Below are positions 40,716 through 49,537 of a stretch of DNA of 64,000 nt, piece after piece. Under the pieces are notes generated by a model. That model saw only the letters and a program-made list of their open reading frames with translations, was not told where the DNA came from and searched no databases. Made by a program: the position numbers and the translations under genes. Origin of the DNA: UBA11400 sp964473555. GTDB taxonomy: Bacteria > Bacteroidota > Rhodothermia > Balneolales > HLUCCA01. The number at the start of each line of letters is the position of its first letter. Within the stretch, counting starts at the first letter, position 1. Location: the NCBI GenBank assembly GCA_964473555.1, contig CAYYPL010000001.1, forward strand, positions 1-64,000, in the 5' to 3' direction.

Positions 40716-41834
40716 ATGAGTACGAAGGGACGCGTTCTGGTGGCTATGAGCGGGGGAGTAGACTCCTCGGTTGCTGCAGTCATGTTACGCGAACAAGGTT
40801 ACGAGGTAATCGGTATCACGATGAAAACCTGGGACTACAGTTCCAGTGGGGGGAAATCACACAAAGAAACCGGTTGCTGTACGCTGGAATCTATGAATGA
40901 CGCTCGTCAGATCGCGCTCAAATTCGGATTCAACCATTTTATCGTAGATATCCGCGAAGAGTTCGGTGACTGGGTGATCGATCGCTTCGTGGACGAATAC
41001 ATGGCCGGACGTACCCCGAATCCTTGTGTCCTTTGTAATACCCACATCAAGTGGGCCGCTCTCATGAAACGTGCCGATAGCCTCGGGTGTGATTTCATCG
41101 CTACCGGTCATTATGCCAATGTGCGCGAAGAAATGGGTCGTTTTGTGATATCCCGTGGACTCGACCACAACAAAGATCAGTCCTACGCTCTGTGGGGCGT
41201 GGAACAAAAGCATCTGGCGCGTACCCGGTTTCCTCTGGGTAAATTCCACAAAACCGAAATCCGGCAGTTTGCTGCCGACTATGGCTTGCTCAATGTCGCA
41301 AACAAAAAGGATTCCTATGAAATCTGTTTTGTTCCAGACAATGATTACCGCCGATTTCTTCGCGATCGTGTTCCCGGTCTGCAGGAAAAGGTCGAGGGAG
41401 GGTTGTTCGTCGACAAGGAGGGTGCTATTGTGGGAAAACACCGTGGTTATCCATTCTACACTATCGGACAACGCCGTGGGTTGCATCTGCCGATGGGAAA
41501 ACCTGTTTATGTAACCGATATTGACCCCCAAACCAATACCATTACGATCGGGGGCGAGGAAGATCTGGTGAACACCATCTGTGTGGCTCAACACATCAAT
41601 TTTGGCAAATATTCATCCATCACCCAAGAGGAGATGCCAGTGATCGGTGCCATTCGATACAATGATGACGGTGCACCTGGATTCCTGACTCAAACGGGTG
41701 ACGATGAGCTGATGATTCGATTTCCAGAAGGTAGAACCGCTATAACTCCAGGTCAGGCTTTGGTCTGCTACGAAAACGATGATGTGATTGCCGGCGGATG
41801 GATCAAAAAAGTAAAAGTAAACGATTCCTTTTAA
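40716..41834 (+). CDS. mnmA: tRNA-specific 2-thiouridylase MnmA
   Basis: A 372-aa enzyme that adds sulfur to U34 of tRNA(Lys/Glu/Gln). The PP-loop 'MSGGVDSSVAAVML' lies at residues 11-24. The catalytic cysteines are Cys104 in 'PNPCVLCN' and Cys204 in 'YEICFVPDNDYRRF', in the expected spacing. 'GQRRGLHLPMGKPVYV' belongs to the tRNA-binding region. The ATG at 40716 ('MSTKGRVLVAMSGG') is chosen over an upstream in-frame ATG because MnmA starts a few residues before the PP-loop. It is followed 10 bp later by a DUF4412-like gene. Confidence 0.97.
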   Translation: MSTKGRVLVAMSGGVDSSVAAVMLREQGYEVIGITMKTWDYSSSGGKSHKETGCCTLESMNDARQIALKFGFNHFIVDIREEFGDWVIDRFVDEYMAGRTPNPCVLCNTHIKWAALMKRADSLGCDFIATGHYANVREEMGRFVISRGLDHNKDQSYALWGVEQKHLARTRFPLGKFHKTEIRQFAADYGLLNVANKKDSYEICFVPDNDYRRFLRDRVPGLQEKVEGGLFVDKEGAIVGKHRGYPFYTIGQRRGLHLPMGKPVYVTDIDPQTNTITIGGEEDLVNTICVAQHINFGKYSSITQEEMPVIGAIRYNDDGAPGFLTQTGDDELMIRFPEGRTAITPGQALVCYENDDVIAGGWIKKVKVNDSF

Positions 41835-41844
41835 TAGAGATGAA

Positions 41845-42588
41845 ATGAAATCAAGACTGATCGTATCACTAATTCTGATGGTTATCCCAGTTCTTCTTAA
41901 TGCCCAGAATGGCTTTTCGGGGACTTTTTCATTAAAAGCTACTCAGTTTGATACCAACGGAAAAGCTGTTCGCGAAGCCGCTTTGCCGATGGTCGTTTCA
42001 CCCAATCGTATCCGAATGGTTGGCGTGGATAAACTGGATCCGACAGCCGTCACACGGAATCTGGGTGCCCGTGATGTACTCATCCGACTGGATCAGCAAG
42101 ATTTCATCTTTCAAACTAGCGATACCGAAGCCATTGCCATCAAAAAACAGGAACTTCAGCTGATGATGAATATGCTCGGTGCATCAAATAATACCCCTCC
42201 AAAACCTCCGGCGAACCTTTCCGTCCGACAAACCCAAGAATCCAAAACAATCAGCGGCTATTCTACATCCAAGACCGTAATTACAGACCGGGACAGCAAC
42301 GTTGAGCATCACGCCTGGATTGCCGGAAATCTGGATATTAACCTCGGAATGTTGACCGAATCCTGGACCAGTATGCTTCCATTGAAAGACATGGCGGCGT
42401 ATTTGCAAACCTACAACAACACCGGAACTCCTTTGTTGGTCGAGTCTTACAGAGAAGGAAAGAAAATTTCTCAAGTAGAAATGATTAACATCACCACTCA
42501 ATTCGACAGAAAACAGCTGGATGTCCCCTCAGGAGTAAAGCTGATCACACTCCAGGAAATGATGTTGAATCGAATGAGAAGTTACTGA
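41845..42588 (+). CDS. Exported DUF4412-like protein
   Basis: A 247-aa exported protein: signal peptide ending 'PVLLNAQ', then a beta-rich body ('GFSGTFSLKATQFDTNGKAV', 'DVLIRLDQQDFIFQTSDTEA', 'TISGYSTSKTVITDRDSNVE', 'HAWIAGNLDINLGM'). The layout (signal, residues derived from an 'F.G.' strand, a 'I.GY...K' strand and a 'W....L' strand) resembles DUF4412 periplasmic proteins; the family role is unknown. It starts 10 bp after mnmA and may be co-transcribed with it. Confidence 0.65.
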   Translation: MKSRLIVSLILMVIPVLLNAQNGFSGTFSLKATQFDTNGKAVREAALPMVVSPNRIRMVGVDKLDPTAVTRNLGARDVLIRLDQQDFIFQTSDTEAIAIKKQELQLMMNMLGASNNTPPKPPANLSVRQTQESKTISGYSTSKTVITDRDSNVEHHAWIAGNLDINLGMLTESWTSMLPLKDMAAYLQTYNNTGTPLLVESYREGKKISQVEMINITTQFDRKQLDVPSGVKLITLQEMMLNRMRSY

Positions 42589-42694
42589 CACCTAAAGCTC
42601 CGGGATAAACTACACGTTTTACACCAATTAATTTTGGATTTTGTCGCTTGTGGGTTAATATTCCCCCCAACTTTTAACGTCCGCAAGTAAACTC

Positions 42695-43489
42695 ATGCCG
42701 GTGTCTAAACAACGCAATCCAAAGCTCAACGTTACCCGTTCCTTGTCAGGTAAATCGTTCCTGTTGTGGATCAGTGCACTTTTTTTGCTCGTATCCTGTG
42801 GAACTCTTGGACCAAATAAGGAATCTCGCTCAGGTGAAGTCTACTATCAGGTATCATCCGAAATCGCTGATGATCCGGAGATTTCAGCACTTCTGGCCCC
42901 CTATATGAACCGCATGCGCTCCAGAATGAACCAGGTCATAGCCTGGAGCACCAAACCCATGATCAAGGGTAATCCGGAGAGCACCTTGGGCAACCTTTCG
43001 GCAGATATCGTTCGATTCAGAGCAGTCCGTGAACTCAGAGTTCCTGTTCATATCGGGGTAGTTAACAACGGAGGCCTGCGAATTCCACTTCCGGAAGGTA
43101 ATATCACGGTTGGACACATTTATGAATTGATGCCATTTGAGAATACCATTACCGTGCTTCGACTCAGCGGATCTCAGGTCAAAGAAATGGCAGATCAGAT
43201 CGCCATAGGCGGGGGGCAGCCCGTGAGTGGAATACGATTCAGGATTCAGGACGGTCGTGCCACCGACATACTGGTAAATTACGAACCACTGAACGAAGAA
43301 CGCGACTATCTGGTGGCAACCAACAATTACATGGCTGATGGGGGCGAGAACATAGCTGCACTATGGAAACCTATTGAACGTATCGACACCGGGGTATTGA
43401 TCCGTGATGCAATGATCGAATATATCAGGATGCAACGCCATCTGGATTATGAACTTGAGCAGAGAATCCGCATCACTGAGGTAGAATGA
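42695..43489 (+). CDS. 5'-nucleotidase C-terminal-domain lipoprotein
   Basis: A 264-aa lipoprotein (lipobox 'LLVSC', Cys35) holding only the substrate-recognition C-domain of the 5'-nucleotidase/UshA family: 'ESTLGNLSADIVRF', 'GVVNNGGLRIPLPEGNITVG', 'LMPFENTITVLRLSGSQVKE', 'YLVATNNYMADGGENI'. The metallophosphatase domain is encoded by the next gene, overlapping by four bases (ATGA). Together they would make a complete periplasmic nucleotidase. The C-domain gene precedes the catalytic gene, the reverse of the domain order in fused enzymes. Confidence 0.88.
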   Translation: MPVSKQRNPKLNVTRSLSGKSFLLWISALFLLVSCGTLGPNKESRSGEVYYQVSSEIADDPEISALLAPYMNRMRSRMNQVIAWSTKPMIKGNPESTLGNLSADIVRFRAVRELRVPVHIGVVNNGGLRIPLPEGNITVGHIYELMPFENTITVLRLSGSQVKEMADQIAIGGGQPVSGIRFRIQDGRATDILVNYEPLNEERDYLVATNNYMADGGENIAALWKPIERIDTGVLIRDAMIEYIRMQRHLDYELEQRIRITEVE

Positions 43490-44421
43490 TGGACAGAAAA
43501 ACATTTATAAAGCGACTCAGTTCCGCTGGCATCGGATATTCGGTTTTGGCTACAACACCGCTGTTGAGCTATTCAGGCAAATCAAACCGATTGCTGACGA
43601 TTCTACATACCAACGACACGCACGCCCGTATTGAACCCTTTCCTACGGGATCCCCCCGTTATGCCGGTATGGGTGGCATTGCCCGGCGGGCAACACTGGT
43701 GAATACCATCAGAGCAGAAAATCCGAATGTATTACTGCTGGATGCTGGAGATGTATTTCAAGGGACACCCTATTTTAATTATTACAAAGGTGAACTCGAT
43801 TTCGAAATCATGTCAAAGATGGGATACGATGCCATGACCATGGGAAATCACGAGTTCGACAATGGGGTACAGGGATTCCTGGATTCGGCCGACAAAGCCC
43901 GTTTTCCGTTCATTGTTTCGAACTACAACTTTGGCACCACGGGACTGCGTGATGTAGTGCATAGTGAACTGATCAAAGAGGTGGACGGAATCAAAGTCGG
44001 TATTTTTGGGTTAGGCATCAATTTTGATGGGCTAGTTGCTCCCAATATGCACGAAGGTGTAAGCTATATTGACCCTATTCGCATCGCTCAGTTTCAGACA
44101 GACAGACTTAAATATCTGTACAGATGCGATTTTGTAATCTGTCTGAGTCATTTAGGATACAATTATCCAAATTCCGATCAGGTCAGTGATCGTGTTATTG
44201 CCCAACATACAACGGGTCTCGATCTTATCATTGGTGGTCACACCCATACCTTTCTGGAGGCTCCCGAGCGCATCAAAAAAGAAGATGGCAGCGTGACCAT
44301 GATATCACAAGTCGGATTTGCCGGTATCATGCTGGGTAGAATTGATATCGAGTTCAATAAGCGAAATGAATTGATTCGCGCTGTTGCAGCCAATCATCTT
44401 ATCGATTCGAGTATAGCCTGA
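43486..44421 (+). CDS. 5'-nucleotidase metallophosphatase subunit
   Basis: A 311-aa calcineurin-like phosphoesterase, the catalytic half of the split 5'-nucleotidase. Metal-binding motifs: 'LHTNDTHARIEPF', 'LLLDAGDVFQGTPYFNYYKG', 'MTMGNHEFDNG', 'LSHLGYNYP' and 'GGHTHTFLEAP'. The N-terminus 'RKTFIKRLSSAGIGYSVLA' resembles a Tat-type signal with Arg-Lys instead of twin Arg, so it is probably exported. It ends 14 bp before the convergent PTS enzyme I gene. Presumed role: dephosphorylation of nucleotides in the periplasm for scavenging. Confidence 0.92.
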   Translation: MMDRKTFIKRLSSAGIGYSVLATTPLLSYSGKSNRLLTILHTNDTHARIEPFPTGSPRYAGMGGIARRATLVNTIRAENPNVLLLDAGDVFQGTPYFNYYKGELDFEIMSKMGYDAMTMGNHEFDNGVQGFLDSADKARFPFIVSNYNFGTTGLRDVVHSELIKEVDGIKVGIFGLGINFDGLVAPNMHEGVSYIDPIRIAQFQTDRLKYLYRCDFVICLSHLGYNYPNSDQVSDRVIAQHTTGLDLIIGGHTHTFLEAPERIKKEDGSVTMISQVGFAGIMLGRIDIEFNKRNELIRAVAANHLIDSSIA

Positions 44422-44435
44422 GAGCATGGTTGTTC

Positions 44436-46142
44436 CTATTGATCCAACAGTATTTTTATCTCGGCCGCTGTGCGACAACCGGTAAATGAACGCAACAGAG
44501 ACTGTGGATCATGGTCTGCCAGGGATGCGATTTTTTCCTTGACTCTGGGTATCCGGTCTGCAGACATACTAAATTCTTTGAGTCCGAAGGCAAGCAAGAG
44601 CGCGGTAAATCTGGCATCTCCAGCCATCTCGCCACAGATGGCGACTCCTTTACCTTGATCTTTTGCGGCCTGGATGATCTGAGCGATGAGTTTGAGTACA
44701 GCTGGTTGAAAGGATGAAGTCAACTCACTGAGTGTATCCAGTGTGCGGTCTGCTGCCATTACGTACTGAATCAGATCATTGGTGCCGATACTGACGAAAT
44801 CCACTTCATGTAATAGTTCAGAAATATGCAGTGCAGCAGAAGGGACTTCGATCATGACTCCAATGGATACCTCACCACACGTAAAACCTTCTTCCTTTAA
44901 CTCTGTCAGGTACAACTGGAGTCTTTCTTTCAACTCCACGACTTCATCCAGTGTGGCAATCATCGGAAACATGACAGCCACCTCTCCGAATGACGAAGCC
45001 CTGAGTAGTGCTCTCATCTGTGTCCTCAATAGGGACGCTTCAGCAAGCGAATATCTGATACCGCGTTTACCCAGGAATGGATTCCGCTCGTTTTCCCATT
45101 GCAAATAGGAAATTGGCTTATCTCCGCCAAAATCTGACGTTCTAATCACGAGTTTCTTTCCCTGTAGAGCTTCAATCGCCTCCCGGTAGCTGATGAACTG
45201 TTCCTCTTCAGACGGAGCCTGGGAACGGTTCAAAAATAAAAATTCGGTCCGGAATAGTCCCACTCCTTGTGCCCCGTGACGGATTGCATCAAGAATCTGA
45301 TCTACCCCTGATACATTGGCCAGCAGATGTACAGGTGCATCCATGTAGAGGGGTATCGAATCGACCTGGCTGGCATAATACTTCAATTGCTCATCGTAGA
45401 GCACTTTTTTTTCATGAATTGACGATTCAATATCGGCATCGTATCCGACAAATACTTCCCCAGATTCGCCATTGATGGCTATCCAGGTTTCGGTATCTAC
45501 TGTATCGCAAATATCCCTGATACCAAAAATAACCGGAATTCCTTTTGAACGGATCAAAATGGCACTATGAGAGGTTTCATTTCCCCTCTCAGAGACCACT
45601 CCTTTTACAAACACAGGATCCAATGTGAGCGCGTCACTGGCACTCAATTCCTCTGTAACCAAAATTCCTTCCTGTGTATAATCATGTTCAAATGAGCCAA
45701 TCAGGATTCGGTATACACGATTGGCTATGTCGATGATGTCTGAGGATCGCTGTTCCATGCTTGAACCTTTAGCGGCCTGTTTCCATCGCTCATAGTAGGC
45801 TTTTAATACCGAAATCCAGGCGTAATCGGCTGTGATGTGGTTTGCCTGGATTGACCTGCGCGCATCCCCCAACAGTACTTTATCCTTTAACATGACCAGA
45901 TGCGAACTAAATATAGCGTGACTCTCCGATCCAGGGTCAAGCCCATGCAGGGTTTGATCAAGGTCTGAGATTGCTTGATCAAGTGCTTGCTTTAATCTGT
46001 TGATCTCCCGATCGGGAAAATCACTCCGGGTCTCAGAAACAATGGGGAATCCGGAAGCTATGGGCAAGGCCTTTCCACACGCGAATCCATCGTGGATCAC
46101 CGTGCCCAGGTACCGCCTGGTGCCGGTTTCAGATTCGTTCAT
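44436..46142 (-). CDS. ptsI: Phosphoenolpyruvate-protein phosphotransferase (PTS enzyme I)
   Basis: A 568-aa enzyme I, which takes phosphate from PEP and passes it to HPr. The phosphorylated His192 lies in 'GNETSHSAILIRSKGIPVIF', close to the E. coli position, which supports the ATG at 46142 over one at 46181. Other signatures: 'GAQGVGLFRTEFLFLNR', 'DFVSIGTNDLIQYVMAADR' and the PEP-site cysteine in 'AICGEMAGD'. The residue before the active TSH is Glu, where most enzymes I have Arg ('GGRTSH'). No HPr, EII or HPr kinase gene lies in the window. It may belong to a regulatory PTS rather than sugar uptake. Confidence 0.92.
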   Translation of the reverse strand: MNESETGTRRYLGTVIHDGFACGKALPIASGFPIVSETRSDFPDREINRLKQALDQAISDLDQTLHGLDPGSESHAIFSSHLVMLKDKVLLGDARRSIQANHITADYAWISVLKAYYERWKQAAKGSSMEQRSSDIIDIANRVYRILIGSFEHDYTQEGILVTEELSASDALTLDPVFVKGVVSERGNETSHSAILIRSKGIPVIFGIRDICDTVDTETWIAINGESGEVFVGYDADIESSIHEKKVLYDEQLKYYASQVDSIPLYMDAPVHLLANVSGVDQILDAIRHGAQGVGLFRTEFLFLNRSQAPSEEEQFISYREAIEALQGKKLVIRTSDFGGDKPISYLQWENERNPFLGKRGIRYSLAEASLLRTQMRALLRASSFGEVAVMFPMIATLDEVVELKERLQLYLTELKEEGFTCGEVSIGVMIEVPSAALHISELLHEVDFVSIGTNDLIQYVMAADRTLDTLSELTSSFQPAVLKLIAQIIQAAKDQGKGVAICGEMAGDARFTALLLAFGLKEFSMSADRIPRVKEKIASLADHDPQSLLRSFTGCRTAAEIKILLDQ

Positions 46143-46303
46143 TAAACGCCGAGTTGTGTTTCCAGATAATGAGTTTCCCATAGCTGAAGAATAACCAACT
46201 CTGAGTGGGAATTCAATCTCTTGACTTCAAATATCCAAGAATCATGCGTATTTTTACGATTCTTTATTCAGAAAATTTATTTAACTACATAATTTAATCG
46301 TTC

Positions 46304-47212
46304 ATGAGTATTCTTATTGTTGGTTCTGTTGCTTACGACGGTATCGAAACTCCTTTTGGTAAACGCGATCGTATTCTCGGCGGCTCGGCTACGTACCTGA
46401 GTCTGACTTCATCCTACTTTACCAACGATGTTCGATTGGTGGGCGTTGTTGGCCATGATTTTGCAGAATCCGACATCGAGCTATTGCGTTCAAAAGGAGT
46501 AAATCTGGATGGTTTACAGGTAGACCATACTGGAAAAACGTTTTTCTGGGCAGGCCGCTATCATTTTGATCTGAATACACGTGACACGTTAGATACACAG
46601 CTCAATGTGTTTGAAAGATTCAATCCGGTAATTCCGGAACATTTCAAATCCAGCAAGTATGTTTGTCTGGGAAATATTGCCCCTGCGTTGCAATCCGTTG
46701 TGCTGGATCAGATTGAAAATCCGGAGCTTGTGGTTCTGGATACCATGAACTTCTGGATTGAGGGAGCCAAAGAGGACTTGATGAAGGCATTGAAAAGGGT
46801 GGATGTGTTGATTATCAATGACTCGGAAGCCCGACAACTTTCTGGTGAACCAAATCTGGTGAAAGCTTCCGCAATGATCAGAAAGATGGGACCTAGTACG
46901 CTCATCATCAAAAAAGGAGAGCACGGAGCGCTGCTATTTGTGGGTGATGAGATCTTTTCCGCTCCAGGATTCCCTGTACTGGATATTTTCGATCCAACAG
47001 GAGCAGGTGACACCTTTATGGGAGGTTTCGTAGGCTGGCTTGCAAAGACGAACGACCTGAAGCCCGAGAACATGCGCAGAGCAGTGATTTATGGATCTGT
47101 CATGGCCAGTTATTGTGTCGAAAAATTCGGTCCGGAGAGATTGACTCACCTCGATGAGCAGGCAATCAAATACCGATACGATGCTTTCCGAGAGCTTAGT
47201 GTAATCCCGTAG
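46304..47212 (+). CDS. PfkB-family carbohydrate/nucleoside kinase
   Basis: A 302-aa ribokinase-like kinase. N-terminal 'ILIVGSVAYDGIETPFGKRD' and 'LGGSATYLSLTSSYFTNDVR' carry the substrate site; the ATP site and catalytic base Asp236 lie in 'DIFDPTGAGDTFMGGFVGWL'. It could phosphorylate a sugar or a nucleoside; adenosine/inosine kinases of this family are about this size. It is followed 7 bp later by the XTP/dITP pyrophosphatase gene, which favours a nucleoside role (inference). Confidence 0.92.
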   Translation: MSILIVGSVAYDGIETPFGKRDRILGGSATYLSLTSSYFTNDVRLVGVVGHDFAESDIELLRSKGVNLDGLQVDHTGKTFFWAGRYHFDLNTRDTLDTQLNVFERFNPVIPEHFKSSKYVCLGNIAPALQSVVLDQIENPELVVLDTMNFWIEGAKEDLMKALKRVDVLIINDSEARQLSGEPNLVKASAMIRKMGPSTLIIKKGEHGALLFVGDEIFSAPGFPVLDIFDPTGAGDTFMGGFVGWLAKTNDLKPENMRRAVIYGSVMASYCVEKFGPERLTHLDEQAIKYRYDAFRELSVIP

Positions 47213-47219
47213 TAACACA

Positions 47220-47825
47220 ATGGATAATCTGCCTGTCCTTGTTCTGGCTACAAAGAACAAGAACAAACTCTCGGAACTGACAGCCACCCTTCAGGGAATG
47301 CGAGTCGATGTACGGTCCGCATTTGAGTTTGCTGAACTCCAGGAAGTCGACGAAGATCAGTCCACATTAGAAGGTAATGCCCTGAAAAAGGCTATTTATA
47401 CCGCACAAATGACCGGATTACCAAGTCTTTCGGATGATACGGGTCTGGAAGTTGATGCTCTGGATGGAAAACCAGGCGTGTTTTCTGCCCGTTATGCAGG
47501 TGAATTGGCCACCTATTCCGAAAACGTACAAAAACTTGTGCATGAACTGAACATGTCGGGTGAAAATCCACCTTACCTGGCCAGATTCCGGACCGTTCTG
47601 GCATTTGTTCACGGTGGGAAACAGCACACGTTTCATGGGATTTGTAAAGGACAGATTGTTCTGACTCCCTCAGGCACGAATGGTTTCGGATACGATCCCG
47701 TTTTCGTTCCGAAGGGGTATTCAGAAACTTTTGCGGAGCTTGATCCCATGGTCAAAAATGCAATCAGTCACAGAGGTAAAGCAATGCAACGATTTCGCGA
47801 ATGGCTAATCGAAAATCCACTTTGA
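47220..47825 (+). CDS. rdgB: XTP/dITP pyrophosphatase (RdgB/HAM1 family)
   Basis: A 201-aa nucleotide-pool sanitising enzyme that hydrolyses dITP, ITP and XTP to monophosphates. Motifs: 'LATKNKNKLSELTATL', 'DQSTLEGNALKKA', the active-site 'LSDDTGLEVDALDGKPGVFS', 'ARYAGELATYSENV', 'GTNGFGYDPVFVP' and 'NAISHRGKAMQRF'. The length is standard. It is the second gene after the PfkB kinase and ends 7 bp before the convergent M20 peptidase gene. Confidence 0.97.
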   Translation: MDNLPVLVLATKNKNKLSELTATLQGMRVDVRSAFEFAELQEVDEDQSTLEGNALKKAIYTAQMTGLPSLSDDTGLEVDALDGKPGVFSARYAGELATYSENVQKLVHELNMSGENPPYLARFRTVLAFVHGGKQHTFHGICKGQIVLTPSGTNGFGYDPVFVPKGYSETFAELDPMVKNAISHRGKAMQRFREWLIENPL

Positions 47826-47832
47826 ATGGACA

Positions 47833-49398
47833 CTAAGAGATGCCAACCGACTTGCTAGTGCCAGTTTGATACGTGGATTTGATATGCTTGCCGGACCGAA
47901 GTTCGGAATAGAAAATCTTGCTGTTATCGATTTTCCGGAGTGGTTCTGTGATAGCCGTATTCAGAATGAACCGGGCGTAAAACTGGATGATTTCTCGATA
48001 ATTCTCTATAGAAATTCGCTCATTTGTACCATGGACCCGATCCAGGTCATCCTGATTCGCTCTCAATGGGAAAAATCGATAAATATGGGTAGTTAAATCC
48101 GCATAATGCCGTGCATCGGTAGCTCCGATCATAAGACTTGGAGAGACAGAGACACCAGGAAAAGTCTGTCTGATACTGTCGGCCAGCAGCTGGTAGCTGA
48201 GTGTATCTGGACTTGAAATGGCGGATGGATTGATATACCCATTGAGTTTTCGTACTGAAATCGTTGGATCGTTAATGGTTCTTTCCACATGTCGAACCAC
48301 ATCTTCAACGGTGTCATTAGGGTGTATCCTGAAATTCACTACGGCCCTGGCCAGAGTAGGAATCAGGTTTTCTTTCATACCAGATTCAAAAATGGTCGTT
48401 GCCGTGGTTGTTCTTAGTGTGGCATCTGTTTCAGGTCGGCCTGTCAGAATTCGTTTCAACATGAGCTGAAAAAACCAAATATTGGCGAATACAAACCGGA
48501 ATGGATACGATAGGCCTGGAATCATTCCAACCAGACTACTTTTGACCAATTTATCGACTTTTGCCGGCATTGGATTCTGCTCAAGTCGATGAACAGCACT
48601 ACTTAATTGTGCAATTGCGGTGAGTCCCTGAGGGACGGACGAGTGACCGCCACTGGCTTCGCAGGTTAACTCCAAACTGAGATAGCCTTTTTCGGCTACC
48701 GCAACAAAAGCGATCGGAGTAGAATGTCCGGTAAATAACTGTTCTACGACCGGTAACCCTTCATCCAGGAGAAATTCAAGCTCGATACCACGATCTTTAA
48801 GAATGCGTGAAATTTCCTGGGCGCCAAACTCTCCATCAATCTCTTCATCGTGCCCGAAACCAAGATAAACGGTGCGTTCGGGTACAAATCCACGCAAAAG
48901 CAGGTTTTCAACGGCCTCCAGAATTCCGAGCACCCCGGATTGAACGTCCATGGTGCCGCGCCCATACACGTGCGTTTCTGTGATTTTGCCCTGGAATGGT
49001 GGGTGCTCCCAATCAGACTCGGTTCCCGGTTCAACGGGAACGACATCCAGATGACAGGTAAGCATCATGGGTTTGAGTTTCGGATCAGAACCTGTCCAGG
49101 TGTACAATAAACTGTAGTGGTTGATGACTTCGAGTTTAAGCTGACTGTGAATGATTGGGAATTCAGTCCGAAGAAAATCATGCATACGTGTGAACTCATC
49201 ACCTTGAATATCGGCTGGATTCTGATTCGATATGGTCTCGAATTGGATGGCTTTGCTCAGACGATGCACTGCATCCTCAATAGAAAACTCGATATGATTC
49301 ACGTCCTGATCCACATGTAATTGACGCGAGTGGAACATCGTTCTGGATACCAGTACGGCCAATAACGCAATTGCAATAAAACTGAAAAACAAAATCAT
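47833..49398 (-). CDS. M20-family metallopeptidase (PM20D1/carboxypeptidase S-like)
   Basis: A 521-aa peptidase with an N-terminal membrane anchor ('LFFSFIAIALLAVLVSRTMF'). Di-zinc ligands: 'TCHLDVVPVEPG', 'YGRGTMDVQSGV' and 'GFGHDEEIDGEFGAQEI'; the dimerisation lid follows ('GGHSSVPQ', 'NPMPAKVDKL'), and 'MIGATDARHYADL' is the last zinc motif. The overall plan matches the PM20D1/CPS1 branch. A ~35-residue tail after 'FYARFIL' has no family counterpart that I recall. It probably cleaves peptides or N-acyl amino acids in the periplasm. Confidence 0.9.
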   Translation of the reverse strand: MILFFSFIAIALLAVLVSRTMFHSRQLHVDQDVNHIEFSIEDAVHRLSKAIQFETISNQNPADIQGDEFTRMHDFLRTEFPIIHSQLKLEVINHYSLLYTWTGSDPKLKPMMLTCHLDVVPVEPGTESDWEHPPFQGKITETHVYGRGTMDVQSGVLGILEAVENLLLRGFVPERTVYLGFGHDEEIDGEFGAQEISRILKDRGIELEFLLDEGLPVVEQLFTGHSTPIAFVAVAEKGYLSLELTCEASGGHSSVPQGLTAIAQLSSAVHRLEQNPMPAKVDKLVKSSLVGMIPGLSYPFRFVFANIWFFQLMLKRILTGRPETDATLRTTTATTIFESGMKENLIPTLARAVVNFRIHPNDTVEDVVRHVERTINDPTISVRKLNGYINPSAISSPDTLSYQLLADSIRQTFPGVSVSPSLMIGATDARHYADLTTHIYRFFPLRANQDDLDRVHGTNERISIENYREIIQFYARFILNTAITEPLRKIDNSKIFYSELRSGKHIKSTYQTGTSKSVGIS

Positions 49399-49537
49399 TT
49401 ATTACTCTTGGTGAGTCCGCTAACATAAACGATACCCATGGTGGACTATCCCACAGGTGTCGTTACTCCGCACATTGGATGATGAAGTAACTATGCTGAC
49501 ACAAATAACGCGACAAAATAACCAATCAAGATTTCAG

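Noticed and set aside
42695..44421. Frameshifted single 5'-nucleotidase gene
   Set aside because: Each part has its own export signal and start, and the domain order is reversed, so a frameshift cannot explain it.
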